Source: Pseudonocardia oceani (GTDB lineage: Bacteria; Actinomycetota; Actinomycetes; Mycobacteriales; Pseudonocardiaceae). Taken from it: a DNA stretch of 61,150 nt. A program made the translations under genes and the position numbers. The DNA lies in NCBI RefSeq assembly GCF_019263585.2, contig NZ_JADQDF010000003.1:1-61150 (forward strand), in the 5' to 3' direction. The stretch's first letter is position 1, and each line of letters starts with the position of its first letter. Shown in pieces: positions 47,010-54,559 of the stretch. Below the pieces are notes generated by a model. It saw nothing but the letters and a program-made list of their open reading frames with translations, did no database searches and was not told the DNA's origin.

Positions 47010-47085
47010 GGGACAGAGCGTAGGCCACGGGCGTCGGCCAACAGCATGTTCCGAGTTCGGGGGGCGTTGATGTGGCCTCCTCCAT

Positions 47086-47104
47086 GTGGCATCATGCATG
47101 TCAC
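47086..47104. promoter_or_regulatory. Imperfect palindrome upstream of the replication operon
   Basis: GTGGCAT (47086-47092) and ATGTCAC (47098-47104) are inverted with one mismatch around CATGC. ATGTGGC is repeated at 47070-47076 and 47084-47090. This could be the operator for the divergent HTH gene. No convincing -35/-10 pair was located. Confidence 0.4.
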
Positions 47105-47166
47105 CAAGAGTACGGCATGAATCGCCCCGCCACCAGCAGTAACCCCGCAACGAGAGGAGGCGAACC

Positions 47167-47217
47167 GTGCCCGCTCCCCACGCACAGCACCGGCCAGCCC
47201 AGAAGGTCGGCGACTGA
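47167..47217 (+). CDS. Possible 16-residue leader peptide
   Basis: GTG 47167 follows a near-ideal AGAGGAGG at 47153-47160. The frame ends TGA 47215-47217, which overlaps the ATG of the DnaD-like gene (TGATG). The following gene has no site of its own, so translation of the peptide may deliver ribosomes to it. The peptide itself is unremarkable (Pro, Ala, His, Gln). Confidence 0.4.
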   Translation: MPAPHAQHRPAQKVGD

Positions 47218-48032
47218 TGCGTATCCGCACCATCAAGCCTGAGTTCTTCACGTCCCTGACGATCGAGGCCCTGCGCCTCGAGGAGCGGCTGACGTTCATC
47301 GGGCTGTGGATGTACGCCGACGACGAGGGCCGGTGCAAGTACGACGCCCGCCTCATCCGGGCGGCGCTCTGGCCCCTGTCGGACCGCACCACCGCCGACG
47401 TCGACGAGGACATTCGAGGACTCACTGAGGCCTCACTGATAACTCACTACATCGTCAGTGACCGCTCATACCTGGCCGTCAACGGATGGTCCGAACACCA
47501 GCGGATCAACCGCAAGACCGCCTCGAAGCTCCCGGCGCCGACGGAGGGGCAGATTGTGCCCCTGAACAGGCAAAAGGCTGCATCCGTGCGAACTCACGGA
47601 GGACTCAGTGAGGACGTGCATCGGGAAAGGAAGGGAACAGGGAACAGGGAACAGGGAACTCCGACCGCTGCCGCGGTCGGGCCGACGCAGCCGGCCGCCG
47701 ATCCTGTCGGACCCACAGATGTCACGCCGCGAGTCGTCGTCGCCGCCTGGATCGAGGCGATGAACACCAACGGCGTCACGCCGACGCAGGGCATGCGCAA
47801 CCAGGTCGGCAAGCTCGCGAAGGAACTGCTGGCCAGCAACGACGCCTCGCGGGTCGTGGATGCGGCGCGAGCCGCGGGATCCAAGGGCTACGCGACCATC
47901 GACCGCGAACTCGCCGCCATGGCTGGCCGCCCCCTCCGCGCCGTCGCAGGTGGCCGGCCCTCCTCGCCGTATCCGTACGACGAGCACGGCCAGCTGCGCG
48001 ACCCCAAGACCGGGGTGTTGATCGAGCGATGA
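47217..48032 (+). CDS. Replication initiator-like protein (DnaD/phage primosome type)
   Basis: This 271-residue protein starts at ATG 47217 with 'MRIRTIKPEFFTSLTIEALRLEERLTFIGLWMYADDEGR' (in parts), the typical opening of actinophage winged-helix replication proteins. 'SYLAVNGWSEHQRINR' follows. A low-complexity linker and a C-terminal helical domain ('RVVVAAWIEAMNTNG', 'NQVGKLAKELLASND') complete it. It would bind the origin and load the RepA-like ATPase two genes downstream. Confidence 0.8.
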   Translation: MRIRTIKPEFFTSLTIEALRLEERLTFIGLWMYADDEGRCKYDARLIRAALWPLSDRTTADVDEDIRGLTEASLITHYIVSDRSYLAVNGWSEHQRINRKTASKLPAPTEGQIVPLNRQKAASVRTHGGLSEDVHRERKGTGNREQGTPTAAAVGPTQPAADPVGPTDVTPRVVVAAWIEAMNTNGVTPTQGMRNQVGKLAKELLASNDASRVVDAARAAGSKGYATIDRELAAMAGRPLRAVAGGRPSSPYPYDEHGQLRDPKTGVLIER

Positions 48033-48274
48033 GCAACCACCGCGATCCCCAGCCCGTCATCGGCGCCTGCGTCGTCCCCTGCTCTCGCTGCGGACAGCCC
48101 ATGCGCGTCGAGGTCACCGCCGAGCTCTCTCCAATCCAGAAGCCCGGCATGCACTCCCTCAAGGTCCGCCGCGGTGGCGAGCAGCTCGCCGAGTGCTGGT
48201 GGCAGATCAAGCCCGTCGGCACCGACCACCGTTGCCCGCGTCGGGCGCCGCTCCCGCTGAGGGAGGCATCGTGA
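48029..48274 (+). CDS. Small zinc-ribbon protein (81 aa)
   Basis: ATG 48029 and the stop overlap both neighbours. It contains 'CVVPCSRCGQPMRVEVTAEL' and, later, 'CWWQIKPVGTDHRCPR', together a possible four-Cys zinc site. It lies between the initiator and the ATPase and may join the replication complex. No direct evidence. Confidence 0.5.
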   Translation: MSNHRDPQPVIGACVVPCSRCGQPMRVEVTAELSPIQKPGMHSLKVRRGGEQLAECWWQIKPVGTDHRCPRRAPLPLREAS

Positions 48275-49566
48275 TCGAGAATCTGCGCGACCACACCGCC
48301 GAGCGCCAGCTCCTGGCCATCGCCCTCCACGGGCGCACCGACGAGCTCCTCGCGCTCGCTCCTGGAGCGTTCAGCCACTGGCAGCACGCCGCCATCGCCA
48401 TGGCCATCACCGGCCTCGCCCAGCGAGGCATGCCCACCGACCCGCCGATCGTCATGCGCGAGGTCGTCAACGCCGCGGGAGGCGACGCACGAGCCCAGAC
48501 CATGGGCAAGCTCGTCGCCGACCTCGCGACCCACCTCGTGCCCGGGGAGTCGGCCGGGTACTACGTCGAGCGCATCTCCGCCCTGCACACCGCCCGCGAG
48601 CTCGCCCTGGCGATGGAGCGGTTCCAGGGGAAGGTCGCCTACGCCGCCGAGAACGACGACGACGAGGTGCTCGCCGGCGCAGCCAACGAGGCCCGGGAGG
48701 CGATCGGTGCGGCGGAGGTCGCGTTCCGCCCGGTCGCCGCCGAGCCGCCGATGTCGCTCGGTTCGCTCCTCGACGAAGAGGACGACCCCTACGACTGGCT
48801 GGTGCCCGGCCTGCTCGAGCGCACCGACCGGCTCATCCTCACCGGCTTCGAGGGCACCGGGAAGTCGTTCCTCCTGGCGCAGTTCGCCCTCTGCGTCGCG
48901 GCCGGCCTGCACCCGTTCACCGGCGACCCGCTGCCCGAGCGCGAGTACCGCACGCTCGTGTTCGACTGCGAGAACTCGAAGCGGCAGATGAAGCGCCGCT
49001 ACCGGCGGATCGCCGCCCAGGTCGACGCGCTGCGACGCAAGCACGACATGGGCCCGGTGGACTGGCACCGGGCCGTGCGCATCGTGTCCCGGCCCGAGGG
49101 CGTCGCGCTCACCGAGCCGCGCGAACTCGCCCGCATCGAGCAGAACGTCTCGCTGTCCGCGCCCGACCTCGTCGTCGCCGGCCCGCTCTACAAGATGTCC
49201 AAGCTCGACGTGAAGGACGAGCAGGCCGCGAAGGAGCTCACCGACACGCTCGACCTGCTCCGCGTCCGGCACCAGTTCACGCTCATCGCCGAGGCGCACG
49301 CCGGCCACTCCAACGACGGCGGCGGCGCCCGCCGCGTCCGGCCTATCGGCTCGTCGCTGTTCCTGCGCTGGCCCGAGTTCGGGTTCGGCATCGCACCGCA
49401 CCGCGACTGCGCCACCGAGGAACACCCCTCGATGGTCGAGGTCAAGCACTGGCGAGGTTCGCGCGACGAGCGCGCCTGGCCGCAGGTGCTCCGTCACGGC
49501 GCGCACCTGCCGTGGGAGCCCACCGGGGACTACTTCCAGATGCTCGCTGAGAGAGGCGTCGCATGA
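48271..49566 (+). CDS. RepA/DnaB-like replicative ATPase
   Basis: This 431-residue protein starts at GTG 48271. The N-terminus (to ~150) is a DnaB-N-like helical domain ('HTAERQLLAIALHG', 'YVERISALHTARELA'). The ATPase part has Walker A 'GFEGTGKSF' (192-200), then 'YRTLVFDCENSKRQMKRRYRRIAAQ' (split), 'PDLVVAGPLYKM' as Walker B region, 'FTLIAEAHAGHSN', and 'GSSLFLRWPEFGFG'. RepA-type hexameric helicases of phages and plasmids have this order. It is likely the replicative helicase. Confidence 0.82.
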   Translation: MIENLRDHTAERQLLAIALHGRTDELLALAPGAFSHWQHAAIAMAITGLAQRGMPTDPPIVMREVVNAAGGDARAQTMGKLVADLATHLVPGESAGYYVERISALHTARELALAMERFQGKVAYAAENDDDEVLAGAANEAREAIGAAEVAFRPVAAEPPMSLGSLLDEEDDPYDWLVPGLLERTDRLILTGFEGTGKSFLLAQFALCVAAGLHPFTGDPLPEREYRTLVFDCENSKRQMKRRYRRIAAQVDALRRKHDMGPVDWHRAVRIVSRPEGVALTEPRELARIEQNVSLSAPDLVVAGPLYKMSKLDVKDEQAAKELTDTLDLLRVRHQFTLIAEAHAGHSNDGGGARRVRPIGSSLFLRWPEFGFGIAPHRDCATEEHPSMVEVKHWRGSRDERAWPQVLRHGAHLPWEPTGDYFQMLAERGVA

Positions 49567-49766
49567 CCACCACCGAACCGCAGCGGCTGCTCGACGGTCT
49601 CTGCGCCGCGCTCGACACCTGGGCAGCTCCGGCCCGCGAGCGGCTGCCGCTCGCCGTGTTCTGCGCCGAGGTCCACCCGCTCGACGACGCAATCCTGTGC
49701 CGCCACCTCGACGGGCACAGCGGCCCGCACGGCTCCGAGCCCGAGCAGGAATGGCCGGCGACGTGA
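49563..49766 (+). CDS. Small hypothetical protein (67 aa)
   Basis: ATG 49563 overlaps the ATPase stop. 'RLLDGLCAALDTWAAPARER' is followed by 'VFCAEVHPLDDAILCRHLDGH', a C...C..H...H pattern typical of small actinophage zinc proteins. It overlaps the next GTG. Function unknown. Confidence 0.5.
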   Translation: MTTTEPQRLLDGLCAALDTWAAPARERLPLAVFCAEVHPLDDAILCRHLDGHSGPHGSEPEQEWPAT

Positions 49767-50644
49767 GCGACCTCCGGATCTTCTCCTGCGGCGCCGGCGT
49801 GCAGTCGACGGCGATCGCCCTGCTCATGCGCGACGGCACGCTCCCGCTCGTCGACCACGTCATCTTCGCCGACACCGGGTGGGAGCCGGCCAGCGTCTAC
49901 GCGCAGGTGGATCGCCTCGCCGTCCTGTTCGACGAGCTCGGCATCCCGTTGCACCGCGTGTCGCAGGGCAACCTCCGCGCCGACGCCATCGACCCCGAGC
50001 ACCGGTTCGCGTCCGTGCCGTACTTCGTGCGCAACCCCGACGGCTCCGACGGCATGGGCCGCCGCCAGTGCACCAGCGAGTACAAGCTCGCCCCGATCAA
50101 CCGGAAGGTCCGCGAGCTGCTGGGCGCGGCCGCCCCGAAGTTCCGCCGGGTCCCGAAGGGTCGTCGGGCGGAGCAGTGGATCGGGTTCTCCACCGACGAG
50201 GTCGGCCGCGTCAGCCCGTCCCGCGTCCAGTACCTCACCGCCCGGCACCCGCTGCTCGATCTCGGCATGTCCCGCCGCGACTGCGGCCGCTACCTCGAGC
50301 AGGCCGGGTGGGGCGACACCGCCAAGAGCGCCTGCATCGGCTGCCCGTACCACGGCAACCGGGCGTGGCGAGAACTTCGCGACGAGCACCCCGCCGAGTG
50401 GGCCGACGCCGTCGCGTTCGACGCGGCCATCCGCAAGGGCGGCGCGCGAGGTGAACACCTCCGCGGTGAGGCGTTCCTGCACCGCTCCCGGATCCCGCTG
50501 TCCATCGCACCGATCGACCGGTGGACTCGCGGCGACAAGGCCGAAGCCCAGGCCGAGGTGCAGGGCGACCTGTTCGACCTCGTCGAGGACGGCGACCCCG
50601 ACGGCTGCTCGCCGTACGGGTGCCGATCGGGGACTGCGGCATGA
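49763..50644 (+). CDS. PAPS-reductase-like PP-loop protein
   Basis: This 293-residue protein starts at GTG 49763. The PP-loop is 'SCGAGVQSTAIALL' (8-21), followed by 'DHVIFADTGWEPASVYAQV'. A Cys set is present: C103 in 'RRQCTSEYKLAPINR' and C191-x2-C194 in 'ACIGCPYHGN'. Such proteins bind ATP and sulfur or adenylyl intermediates; related enzymes include DndC-like and tRNA-modifying types. Phage members are common but their substrate is not known. DNA or tRNA thio-modification is a reasonable guess. Confidence 0.75.
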   Translation: MSDLRIFSCGAGVQSTAIALLMRDGTLPLVDHVIFADTGWEPASVYAQVDRLAVLFDELGIPLHRVSQGNLRADAIDPEHRFASVPYFVRNPDGSDGMGRRQCTSEYKLAPINRKVRELLGAAAPKFRRVPKGRRAEQWIGFSTDEVGRVSPSRVQYLTARHPLLDLGMSRRDCGRYLEQAGWGDTAKSACIGCPYHGNRAWRELRDEHPAEWADAVAFDAAIRKGGARGEHLRGEAFLHRSRIPLSIAPIDRWTRGDKAEAQAEVQGDLFDLVEDGDPDGCSPYGCRSGTAA

Positions 50645-51174
50645 CCGGCCCGATCGTTGCCGAGGGCGCGCTGGTCCGCCTCGACCTGCCCTACAAGCGC
50701 CCGCCGGCCGCGCTGGTCGGGAACAGCCGGGCCCACTGGCGTCGCCGCTCCGCCGATACGAAGCAGGTCCGGGCCGACGTGCTGCGCCTCGCCCAGGCGG
50801 CTGGCCTGCATCGCCTCGACCGGCCCGTCGAGCACGTGACCGTGACGCTCACCTGGGCGCCCGGGGATCGCCGCCGCCGCGACGCCGACAACCTGTGGCC
50901 CCTGCTCAAGGCGTGCTGCGACGCGCTCGCCCGGGGCAGGCAGGACTGGGTCGGGCTCGACCTCGTCCCGGACGACACCCCGACGTGGATGGAGAAGCGC
51001 GCGCCGCGGATCGAGCCGCCACCCACGGCGGCGGGGATGTGGCTCGACGTCGGCCTCCGGTTCCGCCTCGACCCGCTCAGCGCCTCTGTGAGCCCCGCTG
51101 CCGACGCAAGGCGCACCGTCCACCCCCGGGCCGCTGATCGGCCGCCTACGGCCCGACAGGGGGCCCGGACGTGA
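50641..51174 (+). CDS. RusA-like Holliday junction resolvase
   Basis: This 177-residue protein starts at ATG 50641. It has 'LDLPYKRPPAALVGNSRAHW', a beta strand 'VEHVTVTLTWAPGDRRRR' and the signature 'DADNLWPLLKACCDALARG' with Asp81 and Asp83 as metal ligands, then 'DWVGLDLVPDD'. RusA-type enzymes cut Holliday junctions and so debranch phage DNA before packaging. The C-terminal ~40 residues are a low-complexity extension. Confidence 0.8.
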   Translation: MTGPIVAEGALVRLDLPYKRPPAALVGNSRAHWRRRSADTKQVRADVLRLAQAAGLHRLDRPVEHVTVTLTWAPGDRRRRDADNLWPLLKACCDALARGRQDWVGLDLVPDDTPTWMEKRAPRIEPPPTAAGMWLDVGLRFRLDPLSASVSPAADARRTVHPRAADRPPTARQGART

Positions 51175-51404
51175 CCGCCTCGTGTCCCGGCTGCGCCCGC
51201 CTCGCCGACGAGCTGGCGTCGGTGCGCGCCGAGCTCGACCAGGCCCACTCCTACCGGACGCTCGGCGGCATCCCGCATCCGTCGACGACGGACTGGGCGA
51301 ACTGGACCCCGCCCCCGCCCGCGTCCGCGACCGACCCGGACGCGCCGGAGCTGCGGCGTGCCGGGTTCGCCAGCTCCACCCCGACCGAGAGGAACACCCG
51401 ATGA
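51171..51404 (+). CDS. Hypothetical protein (77 aa)
   Basis: GTG 51171 overlaps the RusA-like stop. It starts with a CPGC motif and a short coiled helix ('RLADELASVRAELDQAHSY'), then is Pro/Ala-rich. Similar short coiled proteins lie in early operons of actinophages. Function unknown. Confidence 0.45.
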   Translation: MTASCPGCARLADELASVRAELDQAHSYRTLGGIPHPSTTDWANWTPPPPASATDPDAPELRRAGFASSTPTERNTR

Positions 51405-51775
51405 GCGACACAGACACGGGCCGACCCACCGGAGAGCAGGTCGACGCCGCGCTGCACCGAGCCGAACTGCGCTACGCCACTGAAGACGAGCGGACCTTCG
51501 CCGCCGAGGTGCGCGCCCTGCGTGACGAGCTGGACCGGATGCACTCCGCCCTCCGCCACGAGTACAGCGGTATCCAGCTCGCCTGGGACAACGAGCACGT
51601 CACCGTCGAGATCAACCAGGACCAGCGACTTCTCGCCGAGTACGACCGCCGAGGCGCAGTCGAGAAGGCCGCTGCGGCCTACGTGATGGCGGGACTCTGC
51701 GGCAACCCAAGCACTTCCGTTGAGCTGGCCGCGCTGATCGCAGCGGTCCGAACGAACAGGGACTTCCATGGCTGA
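51401..51775 (+). CDS. Hypothetical helical protein (124 aa)
   Basis: ATG 51401 is behind GAGAGGAA. It reads 'GEQVDAALHRAELRYATEDER', 'AEVRALRDELDRMHSALRHEY' and ends 'SVELAALIAAVRTNRDFHG'. Its 'EQVDAAL' N-terminus resembles that of the next protein, which suggests an old duplication. No function recognised. Confidence 0.45.
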   Translation: MSDTDTGRPTGEQVDAALHRAELRYATEDERTFAAEVRALRDELDRMHSALRHEYSGIQLAWDNEHVTVEINQDQRLLAEYDRRGAVEKAAAAYVMAGLCGNPSTSVELAALIAAVRTNRDFHG

Positions 51776-51995
51776 CGCTTCAGACCGAGAGCAGGTCGAC
51801 GCCGCGCTCGCGCTGATCGACGACGTGTTCGCCACCTTCCTCATCCCGCACGACGACGCCGACCCGATGCACGCGGGGTGGACCCGGCGAGCGTCGGTCC
51901 GGGCCGACGAGGGGTGGGATCCGCAGCCGTCCGCGCGCCGCCGCTACTGGCTCGCCACCGCCACCCACTCGACCGCCACCGAGGAGACCCGATGA
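51768..51995 (+). CDS. Hypothetical protein (75 aa)
   Basis: ATG 51768 overlaps the previous gene by 8 bases. 'SDREQVDAALALIDDVFATF' shares 'EQVDAAL' with the preceding protein. A Trp/Arg-rich C-terminal part follows ('GWTRRASVRADEGWDPQ'). Function unknown. Confidence 0.45.
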   Translation: MADASDREQVDAALALIDDVFATFLIPHDDADPMHAGWTRRASVRADEGWDPQPSARRRYWLATATHSTATEETR

Positions 51996-52438
51996 CCGGC
52001 AGCTACCGCCCACAACCCGCCCGGGGCCGGCACCGCGCCCGCACCCTCCGACGCCGCCGACCCGCCCACCTCGTCACCGCCGTCATCGGGGCTGCCCTCA
52101 TCGCCGGCATCGGCGCCGCCGCCACCACCGGCCCGCCACCGGCGACCGCGATCACCGTTGCCGCAGCCCCCGCCGCGCCCACGCTGCCGCTGACCAACGC
52201 CGAACGGATCTACCTCGCCGAGCTCGCCGAAGCCGGGGTCCCGTTCGCCGGCCCCGACGCAGACACCGCCGTCGTCATCGCCCGCGAACACGTCGCCCAC
52301 GGCCACCTCGTCGGCATGCGGGAAGCCATCCGCGCCGACTTCCGGACCCGGTTGCCCGCGCTCACCCCCGACCAGGTCGAGGACGCGAAGACCGCCGTCG
52401 AACACCACTTCCTCGCCGTCACCGGGCGGAAGCAGTGA
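51992..52438 (+). CDS. Membrane-anchored or secreted protein (DUF732-like)
   Basis: This 148-residue protein starts at ATG 51992. A basic N-terminus ('RPQPARGRHRARTLRRRRP') precedes a hydrophobic helix ('LVTAVIGAALIAGIGAAAT'), giving a signal anchor. The exported part contains 'NAERIYLAELAEAGVPFAGP', 'AVVIAREHVAHGHLVG' and 'LTPDQVEDAKTAVEHHFLAV', the pattern of DUF732-type mycobacterial exported proteins. The usual Cys pair is absent. A role at the cell surface in lysogeny or infection is possible. Confidence 0.5.
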   Translation: MTGSYRPQPARGRHRARTLRRRRPAHLVTAVIGAALIAGIGAAATTGPPPATAITVAAAPAAPTLPLTNAERIYLAELAEAGVPFAGPDADTAVVIAREHVAHGHLVGMREAIRADFRTRLPALTPDQVEDAKTAVEHHFLAVTGRKQ

Positions 52439-52623
52439 AGGCCCGCGTGTGGCGCGACCACGTCGGCCTGTGGCGCTACAGCGTCCCGTTCGCGTTCGAC
52501 CTCGTCCACGGCGCCGCCGTCACCTGGCGGGCCGCGTACGCCCGCACCCGCCAACTCGTCGCCGAGGGCCCGCAGTGGCTCCCCGAGGAGACGACACGGA
52601 TGCACACCGTGAGGCAGCCGTGA
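52435..52623 (+). CDS. Small hypothetical protein (62 aa)
   Basis: GTG 52435 overlaps the preceding stop. It is Trp/Arg-rich: 'VWRDHVGLWRYSVPFAFDLV', 'AVTWRAAYARTRQL'. The end overlaps the next GTG. Function unknown. Confidence 0.4.
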   Translation: MKARVWRDHVGLWRYSVPFAFDLVHGAAVTWRAAYARTRQLVAEGPQWLPEETTRMHTVRQP

Positions 52624-52709
52624 CCGCGCGGCACTCCCTGGCCTGCATCTACACCGGGCAGGCCGAGCTGTGCGACGGCTCATGCCTGGCCACGGAGGAG
52701 GAGACGTGA
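52620..52709 (+). CDS. Very small Cys-rich protein (29 aa)
   Basis: GTG 52620 and TGA 52707-52709 overlap both neighbours. It reads 'HSLACIYTGQAELCDGSCLA', three Cys in 13 residues. The paired overlaps support translation, nothing more is known. Confidence 0.4.
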   Translation: MTARHSLACIYTGQAELCDGSCLATEEET

Positions 52710-52972
52710 CCACCAAGGCCGAGCTTGAAGCGCTGTTCGCGGCGCACGGCTTCACCATGCACTGCGACTGCCCCGACGAGGCCGAGCCTTACGAGCCGTG
52801 CGAGTGCTGCGGTACCCGCGTCGGCTTCTCACACGGCCGCTGCGTGGAGGACAACCTCGTCCGCGGCTGCTCTACGGCTGGCGGCGGCCATTGCAGGTCA
52901 TGGACGCCGCACACCGCGAAACGCTGCCGGGAGATGCGGGCGCAGCTCCCGCCGATCGAGTGGCCACTGTGA
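52706..52972 (+). CDS. Cys-rich hypothetical protein (88 aa)
   Basis: GTG 52706 is the start. The protein has 'MHCDCPDEAEPYEPCECCG' and 'GRCVEDNLVRGCSTAGGGHC' plus one more Cys, nine in all, so metal binding is likely. It overlaps a short downstream frame. No family recognised. Confidence 0.5.
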   Translation: MTTKAELEALFAAHGFTMHCDCPDEAEPYEPCECCGTRVGFSHGRCVEDNLVRGCSTAGGGHCRSWTPHTAKRCREMRAQLPPIEWPL

Positions 52973-53028
52973 CCCGCCGATGCTCGGACGCCAGCTGCGG
53001 CTCCTGCGCGCGCGAGCCGAGCTCCTGA
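52969..53028 (+). CDS. Possible 19-residue Cys peptide
   Basis: GTG 52969 overlaps the previous stop (GTGA) and the frame ends TGA 53026-53028. It reads 'RRCSDASCGSCAREPSS' after the first two residues. The overlap pattern and Cys spacing resemble the preceding genes, but length makes it uncertain. Confidence 0.3.
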   Translation: MTRRCSDASCGSCAREPSS

Positions 53029-53034
53029 CATGGC

Positions 53035-53067
53035 TGTGGCGTCCCCCATCGCCGGAGGGACGCCACA
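53035..53067 (+). terminator. Hairpin ending the replication operon
   Basis: TGTGGCGTCCC (53035-53045) pairs perfectly with GGGACGCCACA (53057-53067) around an 11-base loop. It lies in the 117-base gap between two gene groups. The rest of the gap (to 53145) probably carries a promoter but none is clear. Confidence 0.65.
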
Positions 53068-53145
53068 TGTGCCAGCACCCGCGAGCCTCTGTCGGGGAGC
53101 GCAACCGGTACGGCTCACACAGCGTAGCCGGAAGGACTGACACCC

Positions 53146-53967
53146 ATGTCATTCACTGCCATCGACTACCCGTCCTGGGCCTGTCACCTGCATTCCCCGC
53201 CCGCCGAGGGGAAGCAGTGGGCCCCCGCCGACCAGGGGTATCGGACCTGCTCCGGCTGCCTGAATAGGTTGCGCTCGACGCTCCAGGACGTCGCCAACCT
53301 CTACGCGGCCCTGGACGCCACCCCCATGTCAGGCGGCGAACACGGCGGCCGAGGCGCACCCGGGTTCGGGTCCAAGCCCGCCGCCGCCCTCAACGTCGTC
53401 GCCATGCGCGACCGCCGCACCCTCCCCTACGCCCTCGCCCGCGACGCCGCCGTCTACGTCTTCGACCCCACCGCCGACCACAACCTCCAACCCGGCCAGC
53501 TGGGCCCGGCCCGCGGCGAGTACGTCGAGAAGCGCGACGTCTGGTACGGCGCCGATGGCCGCCCACACCAGGAGTCCGACCACGGCGTCCTATCCGTCCC
53601 CGCCACCCTCGCCGGCATCGCTGCTGGCATCGCCGGGATGCGCGACCTGCCCCCGCCCGGCGGTAGCGTCGCCGACCTGATCCGCTGGCTCGACGCGCAG
53701 CTTGACTGGCTGACCCGGCAGGACTGGGTCGCCGAACCAGCCGGCGAGCTCCACCGCCTCGCCTCCCAGATCCGCGGCGTCACCGACCCCCGCCGCCGCG
53801 TCGGGGTCTGCCCCAACGTCATCGACGAAGGCCCCACCACGCGGGTGTGCAAGGCGACGCTGTTCGCTCCAGTGCGCGGAGATTCGATCTCGTGCCGGGT
53901 GTGCAAGCGGGTGTGGCCGCGGTCCGAGTGGCTTCGCCTGGGCTCGATGCTCAAGGAGGCGTCGTGA
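53146..53967 (+). CDS. Hypothetical protein with N- and C-terminal zinc knuckles
   Basis: This 273-residue protein starts at ATG 53146. It begins 'AIDYPSWACHLHSPPAEGKQW' with 'TCSGCLNRL' and ends with a second cluster, 'VCPNVIDEGPTTRVCKATL' plus 'ISCRVCKRVWPRSEWL'. The middle is helical ('VPATLAGIAAGIAGMRDLPPP', 'IRWLDAQLDWLTRQDWVAEP'). Proteins of this plan occur in actinophages, but I cannot assign a function. It overlaps the following DNA-binding gene. Confidence 0.6.
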   Translation: MSFTAIDYPSWACHLHSPPAEGKQWAPADQGYRTCSGCLNRLRSTLQDVANLYAALDATPMSGGEHGGRGAPGFGSKPAAALNVVAMRDRRTLPYALARDAAVYVFDPTADHNLQPGQLGPARGEYVEKRDVWYGADGRPHQESDHGVLSVPATLAGIAAGIAGMRDLPPPGGSVADLIRWLDAQLDWLTRQDWVAEPAGELHRLASQIRGVTDPRRRVGVCPNVIDEGPTTRVCKATLFAPVRGDSISCRVCKRVWPRSEWLRLGSMLKEAS

Positions 53968-54179
53968 ACAAGCCACGCCTGTGCCTGCTCGACACCGAGG
54001 CGATCGCCTTCCACTACTCCGTCGCGCCCGGCACCGTCCGACGCTGGGCCAGCGAGGAGGGCTGGCACCGCTACGGCACCCGCCGGCACCGGCTGTGGTC
54101 CCTCGCCCAGGCGCAGCAGTCCGTCGACGAACGCGAGGAACGGCGCCGACGCGCCGAGGAGAAGGCAGCTTGCGCTTGA
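53964..54179 (+). CDS. MerR-like HTH DNA-binding protein (71 aa)
   Basis: GTG 53964 overlaps the previous stop. 'LLDTEAIAFHYSVAPGTVRRW' and 'GWHRYGTRRHRLWSLAQAQ' form a winged HTH of the MerR/excisionase class, followed by an Arg/Glu-rich tail. It may regulate expression or act as an excision factor. Functional choice is open. Confidence 0.65.
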   Translation: MNKPRLCLLDTEAIAFHYSVAPGTVRRWASEEGWHRYGTRRHRLWSLAQAQQSVDEREERRRRAEEKAACA

Positions 54180-54285
54180 CCAGCGGCGAACGTATCTTCT
54201 GTCAAGATCGCACTAGCTGTCGGTCGAGGCTCCGCCTCCCACCTCTGCGATCACACCTCACCGGAACCCCTTCGGGGAGGCGCGC

Positions 54286-54492
54286 ATGACGGCACCGCAG
54301 CGCACCCGCGGCCACTACCACGTCGGCCGCACCGGCTCGTGGCTCGCCGCCACCGTCCCCCAGATCGACAAGGCGCTCGCCGACCTGCGCCGCAAGATGG
54401 CGGCCAGCACGACGACTGCGCACCAGTACGAGCTGATGCGGCTCGACGTCGACGACCTCCTCGACTGCCGCCACGAGATCCGCCACGGCTGA
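54286..54492 (+). CDS. Small hypothetical protein (68 aa)
   Basis: ATG 54286 follows GGGGAGG. It reads 'RTRGHYHVGRTGSWLAATVP' and 'LADLRRKMAASTTTAHQYEL', ending 'DDLLDCRHEIRHG'. The 106-base gap before it has a small cTTCGg-type hairpin (near 54270-54277) and a TTGACC (54176-54181) without a well-spaced -10. Function unknown. Confidence 0.5.
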   Translation: MTAPQRTRGHYHVGRTGSWLAATVPQIDKALADLRRKMAASTTTAHQYELMRLDVDDLLDCRHEIRHG

Positions 54493-54559
54493 CCGGCGGG
54501 TTGGCCACGATCAGATGACGGGTCGCAACACCCCGCACCAACCCGACGATGATCCGGGT

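Noticed and set aside
47776..49875. 699-codon minus-strand frame over the replication ATPase
   Set aside because: Antisense shadow of the DnaD-like and RepA-like genes, without domain content.
54176..54208. Promoter before the 54286 gene (TTGACC with TATCTT)
   Set aside because: The spacing is only 11 bases, and the next AT-rich hexamer is about 21 bases away, so neither fits a sigma-70-like promoter.
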